Of a DNA stretch of 6,286 nucleotides, positions 1 through 5,804 are shown piece by piece. Source of the DNA: Legionellaceae bacterium (lineage in GTDB: Bacteria > Pseudomonadota > Gammaproteobacteria > Legionellales > Legionellaceae); contig CANJFK010000073.1 in the NCBI GenBank assembly GCA_947473535.1, positions 1 to 6,286 of the forward strand, in the 5' to 3' direction. The position numbers and the translations under genes were made by a program. Position 1 is the first letter of the stretch; every line of letters starts with the position of its first letter. The notes beneath the pieces are model-generated. The model worked only from the letters and a program-made list of their open reading frames with translations. It made no database searches and was not told the origin of the DNA.

Positions 1-135
1 ACGAGTTTTCGGCTTTTATGCTATCGCTTTTTTCGTTCATGACTTCGAAAAAAACTTGCAATAGAATAACTATTACGCGTCTTTTTCGAAGTCATGAACA
101 AAAAAATCGAGTCGCCTAAAATACCGAAAACTCAT
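1..135. repeat. Long nested imperfect palindrome (MITE-like or cruciform-forming), downstream of kgtP
   Basis: Three nested pairs of inverted arms are visible. The outer arms are 1-12 (ACGAGTTTTCGG) and 124-135, whose reverse complement is ATGAGTTTTCGG, one mismatch. The main arms, 35-52 (GTTCATGACTTCGAAAAA) and 82-99, are an exact 18-bp inverted match. At the tip, AATAG (60-64) pairs with CTATT (70-74) around a five-base loop. Between outer and main arms the match is partial: the T-run 28-33 faces the A-run 101-106, then there are mismatches and a small offset. There is no reading frame of note inside. It could be a miniature inverted-repeat element or another dispersed palindromic repeat. 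The left edge is the window edge, so the true end and any target duplication cannot be seen. It is not a typical terminator, because no U-tract follows the main stem on either strand. Confidence 0.8.
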
Positions 136-151
136 TAGCGACAAGTATATC

Positions 152-172
152 ATCCTCAGATCAGGATTTTTT
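152..172 (+). terminator. Weak terminator-like hairpin with T-run, plus strand
   Basis: ATCCT (152-156) and AGGAT (163-167) form a 5-bp stem with a 6-base loop, and a T-run ends at 172. On the plus strand this is the shape of a weak intrinsic terminator. It would stop transcripts entering from the left and converging on the 3' end of kgtP. The stem is short and AT-rich, and the gene it would serve lies outside the window, so this is a tentative call. Confidence 0.3.
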
Positions 173-213
173 CTGTTATTCATAATGAACTCAAGGGTGG
201 CGGCCCATTGGTC

Positions 214-1596
214 CTAAAGTGAATTGATTGCTTGTTTTGGATTTAGTATAAAGGGTTCGTTTGTTGTCCCTACGGCGTGATTTTGATCCACGGAATCCAG
301 TCGTGAATTCTGTTTGGTATCCTTCATTAGTAGATAAACCAACAACGAGCAGGCGATGCAGCCAGTTACATACCAATAGAAACCGCTTTCCATCCCAATA
401 CTTTTAAACCACAATGCTACATATTCGGCGGTGCCACCAAACACGGAGACGGTTATTGCGTAGGGGAGGCCCACGCCTAGCGTGCGGATTTCAACGGGAA
501 ATAACTCGGCTTTAACCACGGCATTAATCGATGTATAGCCACTGACAATAACCAATGCCATCATGATGAGAGCAAATGCACCCCACCAGGTTTCAACGTG
601 ATTGAGCATGGTGAGAATGGGTACTGTACAGAGTGTGCCGAGAAGACCGAAGGTGATGAGGATGGGTCGCCGGCCAATTCGGTCGGATAATCCGCCAATG
701 ATGGGTTGTAATAACATGAAAACGAATAACGTCGCCGCTGAGATTTGAGTCGCTGCATTTTTACTCATGCCGGCACTGTTGATCAGGTATTTTTGCATAT
801 AAGTACTGTACGTGTAGAACGCTAGTGTTCCGCCCATGGTTAGGCCGACGACAATGAGGATTTCCTTGGGATATTGTAATAATACGCGTATTAGATTTGT
901 TTTTGGTTTCGTTTTGGATTGTTCGACGAAGGAGGGCGTCTCTTGCATACCAAGGCGTAAATACATTGCGACAAGTGCAAGTACAGCACCAATTAAGAAG
1001 GGTATGCGCCACCCCCAACTCTCTAATTGCTCTGTCGTAAGAAACATCTGTTGCAGTAAAATTAATACCAGCAGCGCAAGTAATTGACCGGCAATCAGCG
1101 TCACGTACTGAAAGCTTGAAAAAAAGCCACGACGACCTTTGGTGGCCATTTCACTCAGGTAAGTTGCCGAAGTGGCATATTCACCACCCACAGACAAGCC
1201 CTGCAGTAGCCTAGCGACGATCAGAAGAATAGGGGCCGCTATTCCGATGGTCTCATAACTCGGCGTCAGCGCAATGATTAACGAACCTAGACACATGATT
1301 AACACCGACGTAATCAGCGCCTTTTTTCGGCCATTACGGTCCGCATAAGATCCCATTAACCAGCCACCAATTGGGCGCATAAAGAATCCAACTGCAAAAA
1401 TCGCAGATGTATTTAAAAGTTGGGCCGTAAGGTCGCCATTTGGAAAGAACGATTTTGCAAAATAGATGGAGAATGCGGCATATACGTACCAATCATACCA
1501 TTCGATTAGATTTCCTATCGATCCCCTGATGATCGATCGTAGGCGTTTTGATGTTGTCATCGCATCCGAAGAGCATTCTGAGCTTGGATTGTTCAT
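214..1596 (-). CDS. kgtP: KgtP-like 2-oxoglutarate/H+ symporter (MFS, metabolite:H+ symporter family)
   Basis: A 460-residue inner-membrane protein of the major facilitator superfamily with about 12 hydrophobic helices. It resembles remembered E. coli KgtP (alpha-ketoglutarate permease, 432 aa) through most of its length. Shared stretches include GNLIEWYDWYVY (28-39), FFMRPIGGWL (71-80), RLLQGLSVGGEY (129-140), YMQKYLINSAGM (266-277) and FGGTAEYVAL (386-395). The MFS loop motif A appears in both halves: GSYADRNGRKK (82-92) and GGLSDRIGRR (301-310). The likely role is proton-driven uptake of 2-oxoglutarate; a related dicarboxylate or osmolyte substrate (ProP-type) cannot be excluded. The first Met is preferred because the distance to the NLIEW motif matches KgtP; a GGAG lies 13 nt upstream (1610-1613), a long spacing. 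Met13 is an alternative without a clear Shine-Dalgarno. A hydrophilic tail of about 35 residues follows the last helix and is longer than in E. coli. The gene stands alone, 284 bp beyond tatB. Confidence 0.82.
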   Translation of the reverse strand: MNNPSSECSSDAMTTSKRLRSIIRGSIGNLIEWYDWYVYAAFSIYFAKSFFPNGDLTAQLLNTSAIFAVGFFMRPIGGWLMGSYADRNGRKKALITSVLIMCLGSLIIALTPSYETIGIAAPILLIVARLLQGLSVGGEYATSATYLSEMATKGRRGFFSSFQYVTLIAGQLLALLVLILLQQMFLTTEQLESWGWRIPFLIGAVLALVAMYLRLGMQETPSFVEQSKTKPKTNLIRVLLQYPKEILIVVGLTMGGTLAFYTYSTYMQKYLINSAGMSKNAATQISAATLFVFMLLQPIIGGLSDRIGRRPILITFGLLGTLCTVPILTMLNHVETWWGAFALIMMALVIVSGYTSINAVVKAELFPVEIRTLGVGLPYAITVSVFGGTAEYVALWFKSIGMESGFYWYVTGCIACSLLVYLLMKDTKQNSRLDSVDQNHAVGTTNEPFILNPKQAINSL

Positions 1597-1707
1597 GTTT
1601 TTTTATCTACTCCAGTACCAATAACTCGCCTGCTAAACTTGATCCTAAGTTCAGAACGTTAGACCAAGTGCTTATGGCACAAGGGCATCATCGTATCAGG
1701 TTTTTTT

Positions 1708-1736
1708 TATATAGTTTATCGTTCAGTCCAATTGAA
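1708..1736 (-). promoter_or_regulatory. Possible kgtP promoter (weak match)
   Basis: On the minus strand TTCAAT (1731-1736) and TATATA (1708-1713) are separated by 17 bp, giving a predicted start near 1701 and a leader of about 104 nt before kgtP. The -35 matches only three of six consensus bases. A short dyad GTTCA/TGAAC (1721-1737) overlaps the spacer and -35 and could be an operator, though arms this short arise by chance. Offered only as the best candidate in the gap. Confidence 0.28.
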
Positions 1737-1764
1737 CAGATCCAAAATTTAGAGAGGCCTAAAC

Positions 1765-1875
1765 CAATGGCACTACCTTAAGCTTTTTATCTAAAATTAA
1801 CAATTAAATGTAGCCTGGATTACGCGACGCTTCATCCAGGCTACATCAAAATTTTGGCTTAAGGTAGTGCTATTG
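1765..1875. repeat. Palindromic element with 19-bp inverted ends, between tatB and kgtP
   Basis: The ends 1765-1783 (CAATGGCACTACCTTAAGC) and 1857-1875 are inverted copies with one mismatch in 19; the inner 14 bp (1770-1783 against 1857-1870) are exact. Weaker inverted similarity runs outward (1753-1764 against 1876-1890) and takes in the last codons and stop of tatB. The 111-bp unit has no reading frame and carries a separate perfect hairpin near its centre. I see no clear target duplication. A miniature mobile element is the leading guess; a large structured 3' end of the tat transcript is the alternative. Confidence 0.78.
1809..1845. repeat. Central TGTAGCCTGGAT hairpin, possible terminator of the ubi-tat operon
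   Basis: TGTAGCCTGGAT (1809-1820) and ATCCAGGCTACA (1834-1845) form a perfect 12-bp stem around a 13-base loop. The pattern of GTAGCC(T/C)GGAT arms around a GCG-containing loop is a dispersed intergenic repeat type I recall from many proteobacteria, including Legionella. On the minus strand the stem is followed by a T-rich but interrupted stretch (1791-1808), so it could end the tat transcript about 35 nt after the tatB stop. The lack of a continuous U-tract keeps the terminator role uncertain. Confidence 0.65.
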
Positions 1876-1880
1876 TAGGT

Positions 1881-2111
1881 CTAAACCTCTTTATCTTGCT
1901 GATAACTCGCATCAGCTTCCTTTGCTTTCCTACTGTTTTCCTCTAACTGTTGTTCGGTGAGCTGCTTTTGCCACATAATCAGCGCCTGTTGCTTATAATA
2001 ATGAAGCCTGTTGATCAATTGCCCTAAATGATGAGCAAGCATCGGAAGCTTTGTTGGGCCAAAAACCAATAGTGCAATCAATGCGGTGAGTATTAGCTGC
2101 CCTGTGCTCAT
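1881..2111 (-). CDS. tatB: Twin-arginine translocase subunit TatB
   Basis: A 76-residue single-span membrane protein of the TatA/B family. In the Tat pathway TatB works with TatC as receptor for folded proteins carrying twin-arginine signals. An N-terminal hydrophobic helix (about 5-16) leads into the hinge FGPTKLP (17-23), then an amphipathic helix and a charged, Gln/Glu/Lys-rich tail (about 50-76). The FGP..LP hinge and the position after tatA support TatB over a second TatA. It is short compared with the 171 residues of E. coli TatB, but the frame is open and the fold complete, so it does not look broken. At the place of the helix glutamate (Glu8 in E. coli) it has Gln5, judged by distance to the hinge glycine. 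Its ATG overlaps the tatA stop in ATGA, a translational coupling arrangement. No tatC follows; the next feature is a palindromic repeat. Confidence 0.85.
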   Translation of the reverse strand: MSTGQLILTALIALLVFGPTKLPMLAHHLGQLINRLHYYKQQALIMWQKQLTEQQLEENSRKAKEADASYQQDKEV

Positions 2112-2272
2112 GATACTTTATCGTCATCCTCATTATTTAATGCTCGACGAAACTGTTTAACTGCTTGACCCAAGTCTGCGCCGATATTTTTTAATTTGTT
2201 CGTGCCAAATAATACAACAACAATGAGTAAAATTAATAATAGTGATAACGGACTAATACCACTTAATCCCAT
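2108..2272 (-). CDS. tatA: Twin-arginine translocase subunit TatA
   Basis: A 54-residue protein beginning MGLSGISPLS. It has a hydrophobic helix (about 9-21), the TatA hinge FGTNKL (22-27), then an amphipathic helix with spaced glycines (NIGADLGQAVKQFRRAL, 29-45) and an acidic tail NNEDDD. This is the full TatA core, the pore-forming subunit of the Tat translocase in the cytoplasmic membrane, with the long C-terminal tail of E. coli TatA (89 aa) missing. The start is set by a strong Shine-Dalgarno AGGAG (2279-2283) with 6-nt spacing. The gene begins 31 bp after the ubiB stop and overlaps tatB by 4 bp (ATGA). The residue matching E. coli Gln8 in the helix is Ser10 here, with Pro8 nearby. Confidence 0.95.
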   Translation of the reverse strand: MGLSGISPLSLLLILLIVVVLFGTNKLKNIGADLGQAVKQFRRALNNEDDDKVS

Positions 2273-2303
2273 GTTAATCTCCTAACAATGATTGGAACGT
2301 CAA

Positions 2304-3953
2304 TCAGATTATTACCGCATAAAGTATTGCAAAGAAACCACCCGCAAGAGCCGTTCCGAGCGCAATGCTTGCCAACGTGTCATGGCTTAGCCAATCAAAA
2401 TAACTGATGCCGCTAAAGGCTAACATCACAACAAATACGCCAACACCGAAGCCATTGTACCAATTACCGCGTTTAAGCACGTTGGTGGACGAGGTTCGTG
2501 TCGCTTCTAATGCTTGCGTCTTTTGTTCCTTGCTCAGTAATAGTACATCATTTAGGAGGCGTGGCATATAGGGTAATTGTTCAATGAAAAAAGGAATATT
2601 GTCGCGCAAATGTTTAATTAATGCTTTCGGTCCTATTTGTTCACGTATCCATTTTTCAAGAAAGGGCTTGGCTGTCGCCCATAGATCAAGCTCCGGGTAT
2701 AATTGGCGGCCTAATCCCTCAATAGCAAGTAGTGTTTTCTGTAGTAATACTAACTGTGGCTGTATTTCCATTTGAAAGCGACGTGCGACTTGGAACAACC
2801 GCAAGACAATCAAAGCGAATGATATATCTTTTAAGGGTCGTTCAAAAATAGGTTCGCAAACCGTCCGAATAGCACTTTCAAATTCGCTCAATCGCGTGTT
2901 GCGTGGGACCCAGCCAGATTCGACATGTAACTGCGCCACTCGACGATAATCACGGTTAAAAAAAGCCAGTAAATTTTCAGCTAGATAGCGTTTGTCATTG
3001 TCATCCAATGTTCCAATGATGCCAAAATCAATGCAAATATATTGTGGATTATTGGGATTTTGGAATGAGACAAAAATATTTCCAGGATGCATGTCGGCGT
3101 GAAAAAAACAATCGCGAAAGACTTGCATGAAGAAGATTTCAAGACCACGCTCAGCAAGTTTTTTGATGTTAACACCGGATGTTTTTAGCTGGGCGATATC
3201 CGCGACTGGAATACCGTAAATACGCTCCATGACGAGCACGTTCCGGTGAACATAGTCCCAGTAAATCTCTGGAATATAAAGAAGCGGGGAGTGGTGAAAA
3301 TTACGCCGCAATTGCCCACCATTGGCTGCCTCGCGACGTAGGTCGAGCTCATCGAACAAACTTCGTTCAAATTCCTCAACAATTTCTTTTGGTTTGAGTA
3401 ACTTGCCATCGGGCCAATACCGTTCAGCGAGGTTGGCAATTGTGCGCAGAATGCTCAAATCCTGTTCAATTAATTTTCGCATATTCGGTCGGATGATTTT
3501 CACCACGACATCCTCACCGCTTTTCAATGTTGCGGCATGGACTTGGGCAATCGACGCAGAGGCCAATGCGTGAGGATCAAACGATTCAAAGACTTCAAAC
3601 GCTGAGCGACCAAACGTCTCTTGAATAATAGATAAAACTTTGTCGCAGGCAAAAGGCGGGACGTTGTCTTGTAATTTGCGCAATTCAGCTGCAATATCGA
3701 CCGGTAAAATATCCGGACGGGTTGAGAGTGCTTGGCCAAATTTAATAAAAATGGGTCCTAATTCCTCTAGTGTTTTTCGTAATGCTTCACCACGTGTTAA
3801 TTTTTCTCGACGGAACCAATTCCATGGATTAAGGTAGACTATAAAACGAAAAAAAGCGAAGAGTCGAATGGACACGAGCACTTGATCAAGGCCGTTTTTC
3901 GCCAAAATATAGTGAATATAAAGAAGTCGAAATAATTGTTTAACGTGTTTCAT
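2304..3953 (-). CDS. ubiB: UbiB, ABC1/ADCK-type ATPase/kinase-like protein of ubiquinone biosynthesis
   Basis: A 549-residue member of the UbiB/ABC1/COQ8 atypical kinase family, required for ubiquinone synthesis and thought to act as an ATPase handling membrane-embedded intermediates rather than as a protein kinase. In 549-aa numbering the family landmarks are the KxGQ motif KFGQ (71-74), an alanine-rich nucleotide loop ASASIAQVH (131-139), the lysine of VVVKIIRP (Lys152), ELDLRREAAN (202-211), the catalytic-type HADMHPGN (285-292) and metal-binding DFG (309-311). Two hydrophobic segments at the C-terminus (about 502-520 and 526-549) should anchor it in the inner membrane. The start MKHVKQLFRL is chosen because 549 aa matches the 546 aa of E. 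coli UbiB; the longer frame would add 23 residues lying within ubiJ. There is no clear Shine-Dalgarno and the start overlaps the ubiJ end by 14 bp, pointing to coupled translation. Confidence 0.97.
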   Translation of the reverse strand: MKHVKQLFRLLYIHYILAKNGLDQVLVSIRLFAFFRFIVYLNPWNWFRREKLTRGEALRKTLEELGPIFIKFGQALSTRPDILPVDIAAELRKLQDNVPPFACDKVLSIIQETFGRSAFEVFESFDPHALASASIAQVHAATLKSGEDVVVKIIRPNMRKLIEQDLSILRTIANLAERYWPDGKLLKPKEIVEEFERSLFDELDLRREAANGGQLRRNFHHSPLLYIPEIYWDYVHRNVLVMERIYGIPVADIAQLKTSGVNIKKLAERGLEIFFMQVFRDCFFHADMHPGNIFVSFQNPNNPQYICIDFGIIGTLDDNDKRYLAENLLAFFNRDYRRVAQLHVESGWVPRNTRLSEFESAIRTVCEPIFERPLKDISFALIVLRLFQVARRFQMEIQPQLVLLQKTLLAIEGLGRQLYPELDLWATAKPFLEKWIREQIGPKALIKHLRDNIPFFIEQLPYMPRLLNDVLLLSKEQKTQALEATRTSSTNVLKRGNWYNGFGVGVFVVMLAFSGISYFDWLSHDTLASIALGTALAGGFFAILYAVII

Positions 3954-4557
3954 AATGAGCCAACAAGTGATTAACATGTGCGCTAAGGCGCTCGGCACGT
4001 AGAGAGAGTGTGTCAATATCACTGAAGAAATCGTCTATTTCTTCGCGAGGCGGAAATACACGTAACTCTTCTTGTAAATATTCCGATACATTGTGGCGCA
4101 TGGACGTGCTTATTTGTCGTTTGAAGGCTAAGCCACGACGAAATAAAGAACCAATTTGGTATGCTACTACATCACCTGTGATATGAGCCAAGTGTCCTTC
4201 CCAATCAATATCAATTTCATCGAATAATTTTTTAACCTGTTGTCCCAGCTCAATATCACCAGACATCCGAATTTTATCATTAAATAGTGAGCGTACCTTA
4301 GACGCTGGCAATAGGCTCAAGCGAATCAATCCAAGCGGGCTACTGTGAATGATGGTGTCAGGGTTACCATCGTAACTGGCGTGTAGCTGTAGTTTTTGAT
4401 CCGCAAAACAGATAAAAAAATGAACATTTAACGGTGTGATGATGATTTCCAGTACTTTGCCATGTAGTGCCTGGATTTTAAGTGGCATAGACTCGTCAAG
4501 CGCCAGTGCGTGATTAATTGCTTTTTGCAAGGTGAGTAAGGAGTATTTTTTTATCAT
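3940..4557 (-). CDS. ubiJ: UbiJ, SCP2-domain accessory factor of ubiquinone biosynthesis
   Basis: A 205-residue protein matching UbiJ (E. coli, 201 aa) in length, layout and position between ubiE and ubiB. The N-terminal part (about 14-115) is an SCP2-like sterol-carrier fold, recognisable by the beta-rich region VLEIIITPLNVHFFICFADQ (35-54) and the RMSGDIELGQQVKKLF helix (97-112). The stretch TGDVVAYQIGSLFRRG (127-142) aligns with the TGDIAAEGISKAMRGG region of E. coli UbiJ. The C-terminal end (about 170-205) is charged and probably a coiled coil. UbiJ binds lipids and with UbiK supports a soluble complex of ubiquinone-modifying enzymes. The start MIKKYS lies 13 bp after the ubiE stop, with only a weak GAGA upstream. 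An alternative start 18 codons earlier (at 4611) would overlap ubiE by 41 bp and adds residues unlike the family. Confidence 0.9.
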   Translation of the reverse strand: MIKKYSLLTLQKAINHALALDESMPLKIQALHGKVLEIIITPLNVHFFICFADQKLQLHASYDGNPDTIIHSSPLGLIRLSLLPASKVRSLFNDKIRMSGDIELGQQVKKLFDEIDIDWEGHLAHITGDVVAYQIGSLFRRGLAFKRQISTSMRHNVSEYLQEELRVFPPREEIDDFFSDIDTLSLRAERLSAHVNHLLAHYETR

Positions 4558-4570
4558 AATGGTAATGGTC

Positions 4571-5323
4571 TCAATATTTATAGGCGATGTGTAAAGCAAC
4601 GATGCCACCACTTAAATTATGGTAATGGCAATCTTCAAACCCCGCTTCTTCAATCATGGCTTTTAATTCGTCTTGCGTCGGATGCATACGAATCGATTCT
4701 GCAAGGTACTGATAACTCGCGGCATCTTGCGCGAATAATTGCCCTAGTTTAGGCAGTATGTTAAATGAATACCAATCGTACACGGGCTTTAGTCCAGGAA
4801 GTGTTGGCGTAGAAAACTCTAAAACCATCATTTTCCCACCTGGTTTACATACCCGGAACATCGACCGCAGTGCGGCGGGTTTATCCGTCACGTTACGCAA
4901 GCCAAAGGCCATCGTAATGCAATGGAACGAATTATCACTAAAAGGCAGTGTCTCCGCATTGGCTTGGACATAATTGAGGTTGCCATGAAGCCCTTCATCA
5001 AGTAAACGGTCGCGTCCAACGGCTAGCATAGCGGCATTTATATCAGCTAAAACAACATGGCCGGTCATGCCTACTTTTTTACACAATAAACGCGTTAGAT
5101 CGCCACTACCACCGGCTAGATCAAGCACTGATTGTCCTGCTCGCACCTGGCTGAGTTCAATGGTAAAATATTTCCATAATCGATGAACGCCGACAGACAT
5201 CAAGTCATTCATTAAGTCGTAGTTTTTGGCAACGGAGTGAAAGACAGCGTCAACTTTTTTTTCTTTTTCATCCCATGCTACGGATTGAAAACCGAAATGA
5301 GTGGAGTTTTCCTGCTTGGCCAT
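4571..5323 (-). CDS. ubiE: UbiE, demethylmenaquinone/2-polyprenyl-6-methoxy-1,4-benzoquinol C-methyltransferase
   Basis: A 250-residue SAM-dependent class I methyltransferase (E. coli UbiE 251 aa). It adds the C-methyl group to the benzoquinol ring in ubiquinone synthesis and, where menaquinone is made, methylates demethylmenaquinone. Visible landmarks are the N-terminal UbiE/COQ5 segment [20 protein letters not shown] (23-42), SAM motif [13 protein letters not shown] (66-77), the acidic ribose-binding residue Asp94 in VVLADIN, the FGLRNV motif (140-145), [11 protein letters not shown] (160-170) and the C-terminal signature [12 protein letters not shown] (204-215). The start [12 protein letters not shown] is at the family position. 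Its Shine-Dalgarno GAGGA (5331-5335) overlaps the stop codon of the upstream exported-protein gene with 7-nt spacing, so the two genes are likely co-translated. ubiJ follows after 13 bp. Confidence 0.98.
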   Translation of the reverse strand: MAKQENSTHFGFQSVAWDEKEKKVDAVFHSVAKNYDLMNDLMSVGVHRLWKYFTIELSQVRAGQSVLDLAGGSGDLTRLLCKKVGMTGHVVLADINAAMLAVGRDRLLDEGLHGNLNYVQANAETLPFSDNSFHCITMAFGLRNVTDKPAALRSMFRVCKPGGKMMVLEFSTPTLPGLKPVYDWYSFNILPKLGQLFAQDAASYQYLAESIRMHPTQDELKAMIEEAGFEDCHYHNLSGGIVALHIAYKY

Positions 5324-5330
5324 TCTTCAA

Positions 5331-5335
5331 TCCTC
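5331..5335 (-). promoter_or_regulatory. Shine-Dalgarno of ubiE embedded in the upstream stop codon
   Basis: GAGGA on the minus strand, 7 nt before the ubiE ATG, shares bases with the TGA stop (5334-5336) of the upstream gene. A ribosome finishing the exported-protein gene is therefore placed on the ubiE start. This supports one operon and fixes the ubiE start. Confidence 0.75.
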
Positions 5336-5633
5336 AAGATTTTTGTGCAGGTGCTGCTCCAACATCCGGCGTTTCATTTTCTAGATCGTCAGCCTCGGGA
5401 TCCGGGTCTTCTTGTGTGTCAGCATCTAGGGTGTCAGGCTCGTCTCCGCTTCCTTCACCGGCGTTATTGATTGCTGGTGAAGATTCGGTTGGTGCAGGCT
5501 GTGGCATGGTCTTATTCACGTCATTGGTGACATTTGGGTTCAAGACTGGTGTCGTCGTGCTGGGAGTCACCTCTGCATGGGCAACGATAGAAGCACCAAT
5601 TAATAGTGATAGGGTTAGGATAATTTTTTTCAT
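5334..5633 (-). CDS. Small acidic Sec-exported protein of unknown function, first gene of the ubi-tat cluster
   Basis: A 99-residue protein I do not recognise. It opens with a Sec-type signal peptide, MKKIILTLSLLIGASIVAHA, with likely cleavage after AHA (20/21). There is no twin arginine and no lipobox cysteine, so export is probably by Sec to the periplasm or beyond. The predicted 79-residue mature chain has 18 Asp/Glu against 2 Lys, 12 prolines, many Thr, Asn and Ser, and no Phe, Tyr, Trp, Cys or His: a composition typical of intrinsically disordered proteins. Acidic residues cluster at about 59-87. Start: a Shine-Dalgarno GGAGAG (5638-5643) lies close before ATGAAAAAA at 5633, so this Met is chosen over one four codons earlier. 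The stop overlaps the ubiE Shine-Dalgarno, making it part of the same transcript. The signal peptide, ribosome site and coupling argue that it is a real gene; no function can be read from the sequence. Confidence 0.8.
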   Translation of the reverse strand: MKKIILTLSLLIGASIVAHAEVTPSTTTPVLNPNVTNDVNKTMPQPAPTESSPAINNAGEGSGDEPDTLDADTQEDPDPEADDLENETPDVGAAPAQKS

Positions 5634-5637
5634 TGGG

Positions 5638-5643
5638 CTCTCC
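5638..5643 (-). promoter_or_regulatory. Ribosome binding site that decides the start of the exported-protein gene
   Basis: GGAGAG on the minus strand, with GGAG 6 nt before the ATG at 5633. The in-frame ATG at 5645 overlaps this site and has no equivalent upstream, so the shorter form with an intact signal peptide is preferred. Confidence 0.7.
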
Positions 5644-5652
5644 AAATTATAT

Positions 5653-5786
5653 AACGTCGTTCATAACCACGGGAAACGTCATCACTGAACGTAGTGAAGG
5701 ATCTCATCGAAGCGGCACTATGCCTTGATTTGGTGATCCCTCACTACGTTTGGGATGACGTATTTTTCCGGGGCTATTGAGACGTT
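5653..5786. repeat. Long imperfect palindromic repeat in the leader of the ubi-tat operon
   Basis: The core arms are 5676-5703 and 5735-5761. Read in the same sense they share ACGTCATC, AACGTAGTGA and GGATC in order, with a few mismatches and a one-base length difference. Weaker inverted similarity continues outward to AACGTC (5653-5658) facing GACGTT (5781-5786), giving a 134-bp unit. The GTCATC...AACGTAGTGA(A/G)GGATC arm is of a kind I recall as dispersed intergenic repeats in many bacterial genomes, so more copies elsewhere in the genome are likely. It lies wholly between DUF1841 and the exported-protein gene and would fold into a large hairpin in RNA. Confidence 0.8.
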
Positions 5787-5804
5787 ACCGAACTACATCA
5801 TAAG

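Noticed and set aside
35..99. The 18-bp stem as an intrinsic terminator of kgtP
   Set aside because: The loop is 29 nt, the stem is AT-rich at the tip, and the bases following the stem on the minus strand are A-rich rather than T-rich.
1548..1781. 77-codon plus-strand frame across the kgtP start and the gap
   Set aside because: The first third is antisense to kgtP, the end runs into the palindrome, and there is no convincing ribosome site or family likeness. A gene remnant cannot be excluded but is not supported.
1881..2111. tatB as a truncated pseudogene
   Set aside because: Though less than half the length of E. coli TatB, it has helix, hinge, amphipathic helix and charged tail in an open frame coupled to tatA. 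The long tail is variable in this family.
3954..4022. N-terminal extension of 23 residues on UbiB
   Set aside because: It would lie wholly inside ubiJ, and the shorter 549-aa form matches the family length and N-terminus.
5646..5651. Perfect TATAAT on the minus strand just before the exported-protein gene
   Set aside because: A start about 7 nt downstream (near 5639) would fall within the Shine-Dalgarno and leave a leader of about 6 nt. No good -35 sits 16-18 bp upstream. The match at 5805-5833 is much better placed.
5275..5688. 137-codon plus-strand frame opposite ubiE start and the exported-protein gene
   Set aside because: It lies antisense to genes with clear signal peptide, ribosome sites and family matches. 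Its sequence is a low-complexity Ser/Gly mirror of the acidic Pro/Asp/Glu codons, with no recognisable domain.
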